From: Liolophura sinensis
Taxonomy: Eukaryota; Mollusca; Polyplacophora; Chitonida; Chitonidae
Direction: 5' to 3'
Assembly (NCBI RefSeq): GCF_032854445.1
Contig: NC_088302.1
Location: 2,718,023 to 2,782,022 of the forward strand
DNA: 64,000 nt
Part shown: piece by piece, positions 12,585 to 25,707 of the stretch
How the letters are laid out: each line of letters starts with the position of its first letter
Position numbering within the stretch: the first letter of the stretch is position 1
Made by a program: the position numbers and the translations under genes
Notes under the pieces: model-generated
The model's database searches: none
Told to the model about the DNA's origin: nothing
Seen by the model: the letters and a program-made list of their open reading frames with translations, nothing else

Positions 12585-14180
12585 GGAATGTTAAAATACA
12601 TGAGACGTTCTGGACTAAATACATTGTGTGAAAACACTTGGAAAACTCAAGACTAAATACGCAATGTCACCATGCACAACACGTTTTGGACTAAATACAT
12701 CACGTGAAAACATCTGGGAATTTTAAGAGTGAATACGCAATGTCACCATGCATCACACGTTCTGGACTAAATACGTTACGTGAAAACATTTGGGAACTTT
12801 AAGAGTAAATACGCAATGTCACCATACACAACACGTTCTGGACTAAATACTTTACGGTATGAGAAAACGCTTGGGAAGTTCCAGAGTAAATACGCAATGT
12901 CACCATACATCAGACGTCCTAGATTAAATACGTCGCGTGAAAACACTTGGGAAGCTCAAGAGTAAATGTGCAATGTCACCATACATCAGACGTTCTGGAT
13001 TAAATACGTCGCGTGAAAACACTTGGGAAGTTCCAGAGTAAATATGCAATGTCACCATACATCAGACGTCCTGGATTAAATACGTCGCGTGAAAACACTT
13101 GGGAAGTTCCAGAGTAAATATGCAATGTCACCATACATCAGACGTCCGGGATTAAATACGTCGCGTGAAAACACTTGGGAAGTTCCAGAGTAAATATGCA
13201 ATGTCACCATATGTCACTTCGGAAGCTCAAGAGTAAATGTGCTATGTCACAATACATCAGACGTTCCGGACTAAATACGTCGCGTGAAAACACTTCGGAA
13301 GCTCAAGAGTAAATATGCAATGTCACCATACATCAGACGTTCTGGATTAAATACGTCGCGTGAAAACACTTCGGAAGCTCAAGAGTAAATATGCAATGTC
13401 ACCATACATCTTCGGAAGCTCAAGAGTAAATAAGTAATGTCACCATACATGAGACGTTCTGGACTAAACACGTCACGTGAAAACGCTTGGGAAGCTCAAG
13501 AGTAAATGCGCAATATCACCATACGTTAGACGTTCTGGACTAAATATGTTACGGTACGTGAAAGACTTGGAACGTTTAAGCGTGAATACGTAATGTCCCC
13601 ATACCTGGTACGTTATCGACTAAATACGTCACCTGAAAACACCTAGGAAGCTCAAGAGTAAATACGCGATGTCACCATACGTGAGACTTTCTGGACTAAA
13701 TACGTTAAGTGAAAACACTTAAGTGAAGATACACTTGGGGAACACTTGAGTAAATACGCAATGTTAAAATACATGAGCGTTCCAGATTTAGCCCATTAAA
13801 TTCTTGATTAAATGTGTCATGTGAAAACACTTAGCAAGTTCAAGAGTAAATTTGCAATGTAAAAATATATGAGATACTCCGTAAAGTTTAAGAGTAAGTG
13901 TGCGATGCTATAATTCTTGAGGCGTTCTAGATTATATTTGCCATGTTAAAACACTTGGGAAGCTCAAGAGTAAATACACGATGTTAAAATGCAATCTAGA
14001 CTACGTGAAGTGATAGTACTTGGGAAGATCTATACTTGATACTCGTGATGTGATAGTCTTTAGTAATTTCCCGACAAATGATGTGAAAATGAGAGTACCA
14101 GATTTCAAATCAGATGTGAAAATAAGTTCTGGATTTTGTACATGATGCTTCAATGCTTGGGGAGTTCTAGATTTGACAAG
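12585..14180. repeat. About 76-bp tandem repeat, roughly 19 copies, decaying to the right
   Basis: Unit blocks in order: 'gtgaaaacacttgggaagct', 'caagagtaaatacgcaatgt', 'caccatacatcagacgttct', 'ggactaaatacgtcgc'. Some copies lack a block. It shares a 'gtgaaaatacttg'-like core with the preceding 37-bp array, so the two may have a common origin. Confidence 0.9.
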
Positions 14181-14776
14181 CTTGCCCGACGGACAGGGCA
14201 TACGAGCTGCTGACGATCAAACAGGCAAAACTTTGAAATATTACCAACCTTACCAAAATAAACCAAACCATGTCAAAACCGTAAAGTTAGTACCGTTTCC
14301 GCGAGACAAAATAGCAATCTAGGCTGCTTGATTTGATCATGCGATGATAGTTGTGTCATTTTCTCCCTGACATTTGATAATGCGATGACATTTATGTCAT
14401 TTTCTTCATGGCATTTAAAACAGAAGAAGTTGATTGGTGTTCTATCCCGGAAAATGTTAAGGTGCAATCTTACACTTTCTCATCTCCATGTCGCAAGTGT
14501 AGATCATGTACCCCCATTTTTACTTTCGACGTAAAATATTGGAGCCCAATTTAGACATCATTGCTTTATAGTTACGAATAACCCAATGCATACTTTTGAA
14601 GCATATCAAAAATAAAAAAAAACAGATGATGTCAATGTTAAAAATGGATTTACTGTGATTCGTTCATTGGTGAAATTGTATAGTTAACGCCGCACTAAAC
14701 AAAATGTTACACTTGTAATATTTAATCACGGCTGTCAGCTGTATGTGTAGGGAAAACCGTGGTAAACTACATTGTA

Positions 14777-14962
14777 AGTAGGTAGGTAGGTAGGTAGGTA
14801 GGTAGGTAGGTAGGTAGGTCGGTAGGTCGGTGTGTATGTATGTATGTATGTATGTATGTATGTATGTATGTATGTATGTATGTATGTATGTATGTATGTA
14901 TGTATGTATGTATGTATGTATGTATGTATGTATGTATGTATGTATGTATGTATGTATGTATG
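14777..14962. repeat. Compound tetranucleotide microsatellite
   Basis: About 13 units of taggtagg/tcgg, then about 33 uninterrupted units of tgta. It abuts a dispersed repeat at 14963 that starts 'tgaatgaatgattggg', so it is probably that element's expanded tail. Confidence 0.97.
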
Positions 14963-15310
14963 AATGAATGATTGGGTTTTAATGTCGAACTTTACAATTT
15001 TTCATTCAGATGATGACGAAGAGTCATTAGGTGTGCGCATATATACTGTGTCTTCTTGTGACATGACAAACACATGCCGCCAAAGTGCTACCGCCACTGA
15101 AGTATCAAGCCTTGGAAACAAGACATCACACCCCACCCAGTCACATTATACCCACACCAGGTCAACCAGTCCTGTTTCCTTCCTCTAACCTCTCAGTGCT
15201 GAGTGCCAATCGAGACAGCAAGAAGTGCCATTTTAAAGATCTTGGGCCTCCCGCCATCGAGGTGGACATTCTAACCATTGGCCCACCGAAGCGGCTTGCT
15301 GGAAGGTAAT
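14963..15310 (-). mobile_element. Dispersed molluscan repeat, minus orientation
   Basis: Plus-strand blocks 'gggttttaatgtcgaacttt', 'acaatttttcattcagatga', 'cctctcagtgctgagtgcca' and 'ccattttaaagatct' are parts of a non-coding repeat I recognise from mollusc genomes. A second, shorter copy of its tail region is embedded in the SINE at 54246-54466. No coding capacity. Confidence 0.6.
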
Positions 15311-17348
15311 TCATCTAAAACTAACACTTTCTAAGGCAATGCACCGAGTAGGTCATAAGCGCTATGTCAACATTGTAATGTCATCAAAGCACCGAGAACA
15401 GTGAAAATAAGAGAATTTCCCGTCCGAAGTTAGGATCGAACCAACATCTTTTGAGCCCGAGTGACGGATAGGCAACATCTTAACGCCTCGGTCACGACCA
15501 GCCCCATGAGATGGATTACTGCACAAGAATCGTGAAACAACCTACGTATGGAGCCACCATGACAGGTCACGGACGCTGTGCGTAATTTTACAAAAGCAAG
15601 GTAAGAAATGTTCCGTGAATAAAGCGCAAAAACATTATCTGCATTTTCCATTTTTGTGAGAGAGAAATCCGACAAGATTTTATCTTATCTTCACAATTTG
15701 CCAAAAATGTTAGTGATAGCAAAACATAACGGGTTTTTAAGACAAGATGGTGCTACTTCTATGACAATACAATGTTATGTGAATGACTAAAGCATTGAAC
15801 GTAAAACCATAAAACCTGTGGATGGTCGTGAGTTTCCCCCGAGCTCTGCCTGGTTTCCGCCCACCATAAGGCTGGCCGCCGGCCGAATAAGTGAAATATT
15901 CTTGAGTACGGCGTAAAACACCAATCAGATAAAGAAAGAAAGAAAGAAAATCCATAACGGCAACGATAGAGTGCTTATTTGCAAATGGTCACAGTAAACC
16001 ACCCTTTCAAATTATCTCAGATAGGGTTTCATTCCAACTGTTAATGTAAATACTTAGATTGGAGCCACTTACAGGCCCGCAAGCACCATGGCTTAAGTAG
16101 AATTAAGAGGCTCTCTCAGGGACCAAAACATCTATTTATTATGTTTTAGTGTCAGTATCTGAACACCTAAACTAAAGGCATGCAGATCACAGGAATGTCA
16201 CCTTATCCGATGTTCTAACTCTGTTGGGAGAAGGTAGTTCAGTAGGAACAAACTTGATGGTGTGATCAAGGTACTACCTTGTAACCGCCAGCCAGATTTC
16301 ACGACTGTATGTATTGTTACTTTACCATTTTGCCACTGCAACAAAGGGAAACACTTATAACGCGGATTTCCCGTAATCTTGATATAAAAGTCTAACAGCC
16401 ATAAGCCATAACAATTCATTCATTCCAATTCTAAATGCCAAAGAAGTAGATAGCCGCGTTTCAGAATTCAAACGAAACTTATGTTTTCGGCATGTGGATG
16501 CTGAAACAATTTTCTCTGCCACTCATGTATAGATCTATTGCACGAGTATGTTGGTATGACTGCTCATGGAAAGCTTAAATTCACAATCGCCACCTGTTTT
16601 TACCTTCTCTTCTCTTAGGATTATTCGTAACAAATACCGATTTGCATGGCATCTAGATTTTTGCATTTATTTCAATACATTCGTGGTGGTTTAGACTTTA
16701 CAATTCTTGGGGAACAATACACCCTAGTGGATTACGTATGAGTCTCAGGTTGCCCACAACTGACTGGACACAGTCTCCAGAGCCGATCATTCAACCTCTC
16801 GTTCTCGTTTTATGTCCACATAGTTAGACTGGAACAATTACACTGTTGTGGGATGGATATTGTGAAGTTAAAAAGTCAATGGCAAAAGAGCGTTTGACGT
16901 AGCCATATTTCTTGGTTGAAAAGTACGACAATGCTGCTGGACAAAGTTTTCATTAGTTCTAGTGAAACTGTTGAATACAACATGCCTGCAGCCTGTTGTC
17001 TTTGCACAAGAGCTATTACAATCAGACACCGTTCAAACCTCGTTTACAGTTTTTGGGAACCCTGACGTCCGCGGCAAACAATCCAACAGCTAAGTCTGAA
17101 TGTGTTGTGAACTGCACACACGGTTGTGGGTCACTGAGCGTTCTGGTAATGAGTTAAACATGATTCACAGCTTTTTTCCCTCACCAAAAAAATCTCCATC
17201 TTCTTCCTGCTGAGATCAACACGCCAAAGTTGACTGCCTACCATTAATCAATGCTCTACGCTTTTCACAACATACAGATAAATATTCGTTAATAAACATG
17301 CAGTTGGTTTCCCATAACTCCATTATGGTTATTCTGCGCTACCAGACA
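15311..17348. other. No gene seen
   Basis: Holds only the SINE at 15814. Frames up to 81 codons, none with family features. Confidence 0.55.
15814..15950 (+). mobile_element. SINE, 5'-truncated
   Basis: Runs from 'cctgtggatggtcgtg' to the tail 'ttgagtacggcgtaaaacac' and an 'agaaagaaagaaa' end. Lacks the tRNA-like head. Confidence 0.92.
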
Positions 17349-17998
17349 GTATTTACACTAACCAGGAACATTTACACTAACCAGGCATTTACACTAACCA
17401 GGCATCATTTACACTAACCAGGAAACATTAAACTAACCAGACAGCATTTACACTAACCAGACATCATTTACACTAAACAGCCAGCATTTACACTAACCAG
17501 ACAGCATTTACACTAACCAGCCAGCATTTACACTAGCCAGACAGCATTTACACTAACCAGCCAGCATTTACACTAACCAGACATCATTTACACTAACCAG
17601 GACATCATTTACACTAACCAGACATCATTTACACTAACAAGACAGCATTTACACTAACCAGCCAGCATTTACACTAACCAGACAGCATTTACACTAACCA
17701 GGCATCATTTACACTAACCAGACATCATTTACACTAACCAGACATCATTTACACTAACCAGACATCATTTACACTAACCAGACATCATTTACACTAACAA
17801 GACAGCATTTACACTAACCAGACAGCATTTACACTAACCAGACAGCGTTTACACTAACCAGCCAGCTTTTACACTAACCAGACAGCATTTATACCAACCA
17901 GGAAACATTTACACTAACCAGACATCATTTACACTAACCAGATAGCATTTACACTAACCAGATAGCATTTACACTCACCAAACACTAACCAGGAAACA
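17349..17998. repeat. 20-bp minisatellite, about 32 copies
   Basis: Unit 'acagcatttacactaaccag' with common variants acatc-, ccagc- and gaaac-. Runs directly into a pyrimidine tract and AG at 18001-18018. Confidence 0.97.
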
Positions 17999-18018
17999 GT
18001 TTTCCTCTCTTCAACAGC

Positions 18019-18168
18019 ATGAAGTCGATGGCTGAGAACAATGTTTCTGATTCCCTCTGGCTATACGACCTGACCAAGGCCGATTTCTACCTAAGGCTGG
18101 GTCAGGTCTTTTTCTACATATGGGTGGGTCAGATGGATGTCTACCTGAGGATGGGTCAAGAATAATGA
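18019..18168 (+). other. Candidate small exon or short ORF, weak
   Basis: After 'ttttcctctcttcaacag' an ATG at 18020 opens 48 codons: MKSMAENNVSDSLWLYD, then three imperfect 10-residue repeats around FYLRLGQ, FYIWVGQ and VYLRMGQ, then TAA. The splice-like lead is good, but the repeats look like a 30-bp tandem duplication and nothing matches a family I know. It could be chance. Confidence 0.15.
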
Positions 18169-19426
18169 GGACGTTCACGATGACAAGTCGAGAGTTTCTC
18201 TCAAAACACTGCCGTACTCTCCCATTATTCATACACAACAAAAACTGATAGGCATATACATGTTAAAATAAAAACGGCTATTTGACCATTCTAGTAGACA
18301 TGTCATATGTTTTCATCAATGTTTTGGAGAAAACGTTGGAAATAATTTACTGAGAAGGTCAATGTTATAAAAAGAGTTTCTGCCTATATGTTGAAAGAAA
18401 AAGTCTGCGTGTATAGTCACGCCATATACACGTAACGCGTTTATAGATAAGACGTTTGCGTTCAAATAAAACAGCGAGGCGATTGCACATTATTGCGTGT
18501 GCTTTTATAAATACATGCCATGCGCCGTTAATATTTACAGTGTACATGACGTATTATACATAACTGTGTTTGTAGCTGACTGAACGAGGTCCACACCCTA
18601 AATGCAATGTTGTCAAAAATCAAACGTATTCATGATGAATAAAATTCATGACAATTTGTCACTCTTTCCAGACAACAACTTTGCAATTGTTACTGGAAAA
18701 AAACATATTTTTTTTTAATTTGGCTCTATTTCTTTTTCAAATGACGACAGCCATAAAACTGGGGTAAAAAACACGCATTGGCCGCGGTGAGATCAAAAGA
18801 TCTTGTAGTGTTCGAATCGCCCTGATTTTTACCAATAAGTGACAAATAACTATGCCGGTTTGAAGGTGATGTTGTTGTCCAATGTCACATAACTCTTAAA
18901 CCACAATGCAATAGTACTAAAGGTGAAGACTTTTCCTAGGGCGAAACACGTGACGCCAATATGGCGCTGCAAAGCACTATGCCAATTTCTCGAATACGGC
19001 ACGCCCTCTACGGAGTAGGGATTATTATGCCTGTAGTTATATGTTTCCGCAGAATATTGCAAGTGCAGAATTTAATATAAAAAAAAATCGCATTAGCCTG
19101 ACAGGGTTTCGGTGAAGATGGCCAGGAGGGAACGGTATTATGGAATCTATAGCAACCTTATGTGACAGGCAAGTCTATAATGAGTATGACAAACATACCC
19201 ACGCCAGCGTAAGCTGCATAGGATTTGCCAGATGTGAATACGTAAAAAAATACTCACTGCAAAATGTGTGATATTGTTTTTCACAAAAGTAAAGCTGGTT
19301 CTATGGTGAAAAAAAAATCATCATAACGATAGACAAACGAGAGAAAAAAGTTAGCACTACATGTACTTTCTAAATAATAAAAGACGACAGCCAAAAAAAT
19401 CTTTTGAATATTTAATCTTGAGATAA

Positions 19427-19628
19427 CTCCCATTACCAGCAGTACATAAATCCCATTACCAGCAGTACATAACTCACATTACCAGCAGTGGATAACACCC
19501 TTTACCAGCAGTACATAACTCCCATTACCAGCAGTGCATAACTCCCATTACCAGCAGAACATAAATCCCATTACCAGCAGTACATAACTCACATTACCAG
19601 CAGTGCATAACACCCATTACCAGCGGTA
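19427..19628. repeat. 23-bp minisatellite, about 9 copies
   Basis: Unit 'cccattaccagcagtacata' plus 'act'. Confidence 0.95.
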
Positions 19629-20120
19629 CATTTTACATTTAGTCTCGGTACAGACATGAACAGAGAGCCGAAGGTCTTGTTCATAACCGCGGGAGTAAGG
19701 AAAATGAAAGAGCAGTTTATTTTTTTTACAGGGAAAAACATTACCATGGCAAAATTGGTGCACTGTAGGCAGTTTGTCAATAAACAACGTTTTCTTAGTA
19801 ATAATGGTTCTAACTGGAAAATAAAAATTATTCTGACATTTGTAGGTCTTTTACTTCGTCTGTTTTGTCATCGATTACATTGCAGGTTTTTATCTTGCCT
19901 TAACACCAGTTGCCCAGAAAACCAGGCAAATAAACCCAGGATAAAGCCAAATGGAGTTTACGCGTGACATTTATGAGTTAGTACCTTCTAACGTTCATCT
20001 TAAACCATATCCAAGTCTTTACTTCAATCGATCTTAAGTTTTAAGCCTAAAACTCAGACAGCGAAGAGTGCCAAACATGGTCTTAAGTGTTCTTACCATC
20101 CTTTACATACGTTAAATTAC

Positions 20121-20334
20121 TGTACGCAGGAGCGTGATAACTGTAGGGTGGAGCGTGATAACTGTAGGGTGGAGCGTGATAACTGTAGGGTGGAGCGTGA
20201 TAACTGTACTGTGGAGCGTGATAACTGTACGCAGTAGCGTGATAACTGTACGGTGGAGCGTGATAACTGTACGGTGGAGCGTGATAACTGTACAGTGTAG
20301 AGTGATAACTGCACGCAGGAGCGTGATAACTGTG
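20121..20334. repeat. 21-bp minisatellite, about 10 copies
   Basis: Unit 'gtagggtggagcgtgataac' plus t, with 'gtacgcagg' and 'gtacggtgg' variants. Gives repeat frames on both strands (ITVGWSV on plus), which I do not count as genes. Confidence 0.95.
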
Positions 20335-23313
20335 CCATCAAATTTGCTAAATAGGATTACGTCTTTGTCATATTTGTTTGTATCAAATATTTTCTGATTG
20401 TTATATCTGGAGTAGGGCTTAATCTTCTACCAGGAACAAACCATTTCCATTGTTTTCATTGTAAAAAAAATGATCTTTTAGGTCACATGTCCTGTGAAAA
20501 GGGCGGTCCTAATCCAGCTGACAATTATTCCCGATTGTCTCTTTCTCAACCTTAGTAACCATGTATGTGTAGGAAAGCGTTGGACATTCTAAATTCCGGA
20601 AACGTCCCGGGCGTGCTTGTTTCCTCCATAAACATAGATGGATTCCTGTGCTAAAAAAATAGAAACCTTTACAACTGGAAAGAAAAATATTTCATGTGCG
20701 AAGTTCATCTCATCTTCTGAGTGTGGATGCGGAAACACATGGGATTCCTTCCTATATGTTGATATCCACACGTAAAGGTATCTACAGGACATGGATTTTA
20801 CATCATAGACAAACACACAAACAACTATTAAAAGTAATTAAGATCGGCTTGTGAGATTAAAACATCTTTCCAAGGAACATGGAGTCTGGGTTGTGTCACT
20901 GGATCTCACTAATGGGCCTTTGCTTGTCAGGTTGCCCTCTTCCTTCGGATTTTATATCTCTTTCAGTACAGATCTTTCACAGGGGTTATTAGGGAAGGTC
21001 GGCCAGTGTGCCGTGTTCTTCACTCAAACGTGTTGCCAAAGCCTCCAGACAACCTCACCTGGTCTATTCCCTTTGAGTGGGGACTAAAAGAAGTGTAGTT
21101 AAATCTGTTGAAATCTTACACGACTCGGTTCTCTTTCGTTGTTGCTCACAGGACAGTGAGAAAGAGAATATTTAGCATGCCTTTATCTGATATTGTTGCC
21201 ATGCCACATGTACCAAACCATTGCGGATATTCTAATTAAACTAGACTCTGTCATCTCGACAAAATGTTAACTTAAAATAAAACATTACTAAAGTGTTTTC
21301 TTCCAAGCCGTAATAGCGGCTGCTAAAGTTTTCTCTATGGTACCGGTATTCGAAACGATTTGCTCTTAGACGTGCAGGACAATCATAACAGCTATGATTC
21401 TGCGGCATCGAGTTTGTAATACTATTACAAGTACTTGCAGTGAAAACTCGATAGCCAACGACTTTTTATGTTCTGGTTTTTATTCTGATTCGCCATCAAA
21501 TTCTTTTTCTTCAACATAGTGTTATGTGCACGACTGCCGTCAGTTTCTAAATTTAGCTTGCCACTGTTTACATACGCTGAGTTCAGCGCCTGCTGTCTGC
21601 CTCTACCTTAGAATATTCCAGAATGCCCTCAGTTCGGTGCCTGTTTCTTTACATCAAGTGTTCAGGAATTTTCTTATTCTAGACAATTTCACCAGGCTAT
21701 ATAAGACCTATGAAAACAGGTCAAAAGGTGAAAACGGAGAATTATTGAGAGTTTTGGATGCTTTTGCTGTGTATTACTTTAGTAGGCCTTTTGTGCTGAA
21801 TTTTGGTGTCTTTATAGCCTCCGGCTTTGTTATATCTCCACCGAGCACTTGTTCAGTCCAAGCTTGTATATTTGATTCGTGCTCTTGTGTACACAGTGCT
21901 TATTAGTACACGTACCCTGTCTGTGGAATTTTGTGTATATTTCGTCATACACTTAGTTGTACCGTGGATTTTCCCTCTTGTGAATTTGCCTCTGAGCATT
22001 TATGTCTGTATGGTATATATTGTGGAATATATGCGTCCATTTGGACTTGACACCGTAAGTACTTTAGTATTTGTACACATAAAGCTATCCTTTCTTGTTA
22101 AACTTAAGTACTTTAGTATTTGTATAAGTCTTATTATCTGTTCTGGTTAAAGCTAATAAATTGTTGTAAAATAAAATTTGTTGGTTTTGGTTACTTTTTT
22201 GTGCGGCTAAACTGTCGTGTATTTCGAACAAGCCATCTCTTTATAATACAGGCAGTTTGGGTCGTAACAATAGAGATATGTTCATAGCAGAGACATCAAA
22301 AAGGATATCATCTAGTAATATCGTTTATCAACGTGTAGTATTTGCATAAAATGCCTGTGTCAGTTATCATATAATGGTTTATGTTTGAAACAAACTATAT
22401 AATCATAACGACACGCATGTACATTTGCCATGAGTTCAGTTACTTTTATGGACCGATCTTTATGATTCATTATCAGTAAGGAGATATCAATACTTCGATT
22501 TTATTTGGGTTATGAACTGAAACAGCATCTGGGTCACCGAGTAAATCCAGGGGCTTAATTTGTCGTGACTCCACCTACCGGCCGACAATTTGGCACTGTC
22601 CCTCACTGTGCCTCCACTGGCAATGGGCGAGATGAACTCACATAGGCTAAAGCTCAGTCAAAATCGATAGCTTAACGCCGAACTCTAACTTCTGAAATAT
22701 GGGGACGCTCACACTTGTCAAAGTAGCTCTGGCTTCCGCAATGACGATAAATCGAGCTTTAAGCGGTACGCGGTCACTTTCTGAATCACGCTCGCCCTGC
22801 TGGATGTTCCACACTCACCACCGTTGGTGTCTGGTATCTACAGATGAGTCTCCCTGATGCTCCGTGTAGGTACTCTAACTACTAGTATGTGACAAAGCCC
22901 GTCCGTCCGTCCGTTCGTCCGAATAACAGATATCTTCTACGCTTAATGTTACGTGGCTTTCACTAATTGTGTATAGGTGTAATGGAGCGAGATAATGTCC
23001 TACAGAACCGTTATGTCGTCGGTAGTAATCATGACTACAACGTAGCCTTATTTGGTTTTCCCCGTAATTAGGCATGACTTTTTGACCGAGCTACAAAGCT
23101 AGAAGTTTTGCATATGCAGTTTTAATGTACGTGGATACATATTTACAGATGCAAAGGTGAATAATGTACCATACGTGTCCATATTAGCGGTTGTCATGGT
23201 AACAAATTAGCCCCCCCCCCCACCTCCGCTCACTTGCATGTATGTGAAGAAAAATTCTGTCTAAATGTTGTTTACAATTCTCTTCCAAAACGTTAAGTAT
23301 AGTTAATATTTAA
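20335..23313. other. No identified gene; T-rich unit at 21.5-22.2 kb
   Basis: From about 21470 to 22190 the sequence is T-rich, has 'ctatataag' at 21690 and 'gctaataaa' at 22150. This could be a non-coding transcript or an LTR; no terminal repeat was found. A ccgt-repeat (gtccgtccgtccg) lies at 22900. Confidence 0.4.
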
Positions 23314-23600
23314 TATAGACATGTACACATAATACACACATGAACACATAATACGCGCATGTACACATAATACGCACATGTACACATAATACATACGTGT
23401 ACATATAATGTGTACATGTACACGTAATGTGTACGTGTACACATAATACATACGTGTATATAATGCGTACACGTACACATAGTATACACGGGTACATAAT
23501 ATGTGCATGTACACTTAATACGTACATATACACACAATACATACGTGTACACATAATAAATATGTGCATACATAATATGTACATGTACATAATAAGTGCG
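23314..23600. repeat. 19-bp minisatellite, about 15 copies
   Basis: Unit 'acatgtacacataatacgc'. Many units contain the self-complementary 'gtacatgtac' or 'gtacacgtac', so the array can form alternative hairpins. Open on the minus strand only by repetition. Confidence 0.9.
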
Positions 23601-23804
23601 GTCGCTTTGAGTTCAAGTCCAGCCATGCTGACTTCCTCTCCGGCCGTAAGTGGGAAGATCTGTCAGCAACTTGCGGATGGTGGTGGGTTTCCCCCGGGCT
23701 CAGCCCGGTTTCCTCCCACCATAATGCCGGCCGCCGTCGTATAAGTGAAATATTCTTGAGTACGGCGTAAAACACCATTGAAATAAATAAATAAATAAAT
23801 GTAC
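23599..23804 (+). mobile_element. SINE, 5'-truncated, with target-site duplication
   Basis: Starts 'cggtcgctttgagttcaag' and ends with 'aaataaataaataaat'. The 12-bp 'acataataagtg' flanks it at 23587-23598 and 23805-23816. It landed in the 19-bp array. Confidence 0.96.
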
Positions 23805-24189
23805 ACATAATAAGTGAAGACCACAGGGACCATACGCAATGAACAGGTCTATCTCAAGGATACCAAGATTGATGTCTTTGGTGTGAAGAAGTTAATTACA
23901 GTACACGGTACGTTACATGTCACCGATCGCAGACTGGATTGTAGCAAAGACGTAAATTTAAAACGCTATTGACATCAGTCTTCACGGGGCCCTGCGTTAG
24001 GGTTGCGTGTAAAGAATCCTTCACTTCGTCACTTTATGAACTGCATTTATAAAGATTCCCGCCACATTCTGTATGTTGTTTGCTTTCTTAAGACTTGCAA
24101 TTATCATGGCTCAAATTCAAACTAAAGCCATATATCAATGATAAGATTTCAAAACAAACTTTGAAACAAATGCGCTATTCTACATTCTA

Positions 24190-24330
24190 AGAGCCGTGTC
24201 ATGCCGGGTTAGTTAAGAGGATTTTCATTCATTCTCTGGAGCACGACAAATGCGCGTTCAATCCCGGCCTTGGTCAAGGTAACTATAGATTCTCTCCGCT
24301 GTCGCTGTTCGTGAAGCCTTAATGTCAATA
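24190..24330 (+). mobile_element. SINE-like fragment, second family
   Basis: 'gcgcgttcaatcccggcctt' and 'ggtaactatagattctctcc' correspond to 'ttcaaacccggccttgggca' and 'attatagattccc' in the copy at 32430. Confidence 0.45.
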
Positions 24331-25707
24331 AATAGTCGACTGCGCTCTTTAGGCTATTTAGGCATACCAGTCCTCCTTGGAGACCAGTTGTCCTTCACGA
24401 ATACGATGTGCACTTGTGTACATCACATGGGTGTGATCGTTCATAAAATGTCAAATGTCAGGGGTTTACCCAGGAGACACCGGTTTTCTCCACCCATACA
24501 ACTGACCGTTATTATGCAGCGGGTAGTTTACGGTGTATAAATTTTAACAACGATGAAACAAATAAATTCATTTCAAAAAGTTGCATTTTTAAACAAAAAA
24601 AAACATTTTTACAAATTTCTACTTTTTCTCTACTGTAAGTCTTACAGCTGGGGTTTTACCATCACTTCCACTCTCTTACTCCACACTTAATTTAACTATA
24701 CCAGAATCTAAGCTAAAATCAGAAGCTTTGAATTCAAAAATAATAAGCACATGTCTTTATATTAGTTACAAAACATATTTTTTATGACACTTTTCTAAAT
24801 TGTAACAGAAAACAAAAACACTTTTATAGTCTGTAGTCTACACTATGCAGAGTCCATAGTGTGTATGATCTTGTTTTAAAGATCGTTTTGCAGTGGTGAC
24901 AGGTCGATGAAGCTCGTGTGGCCGTTCGCAGTCTCTCAACACTACGGCGTCCCAAGCGCGGTGTTTCATCCGACACATCTCCATCTCATAAATAAACAAA
25001 TAGAAGTCAAAAAAATTTTCAGTAGTCAACAAGCATTCTAAATTTTATGAAAATTACTTATGTTTTATCCAGATCAGGTATAAGCAGGTCTTACAATTGC
25101 ACAATTGCCTAGTTCTGAAAATAAAAACTCGTGTTGTTCAATGAGCATACTTTACAACCACCAAATTACAGTGACGTAAACTTTCAGCGGTATTGTGTGA
25201 CTCTCACAGGTAATGTGAAAACGACCAATAAAGTTGATCGTCAACTCGTGGGTTATTGCAGAAAGCGTGACTAATAAAAGAAAATCTCATTGACTTCCTC
25301 TTGAATAGCGTGATAAGACATGCGATTCTCCGGTTTTCTGTTCTTTTAACAAATTGATCCAACTCATGAAATCTGTGGAAATTTGGATAAAGCTTGCGTT
25401 CTCAGTTCTTCGTGCAAGGACTTGTTGAATATGTCAGTAAAGTAAAACCGCCATATTTAATCCTGTAGTCGATGTTTTCATGGGAAGTTCTCACGCTATC
25501 GTGTTTGAGATTCCTCCTCTACTTCATTTTAACATTTTATTTGAAGAACAAATACCACGAAATGTGCTTTATAATTGTCTTTATGTGTGTCACGAGTGTT
25601 TTCTACTTTCGCTGCCGTTGTTAAAATCCAAAGCAAACAGACAAAGTACAGCGAAATCAGGAGGCCTAATTAACAAAATGCATCTCCAGTGATGGCTAAT
25701 TACACCA

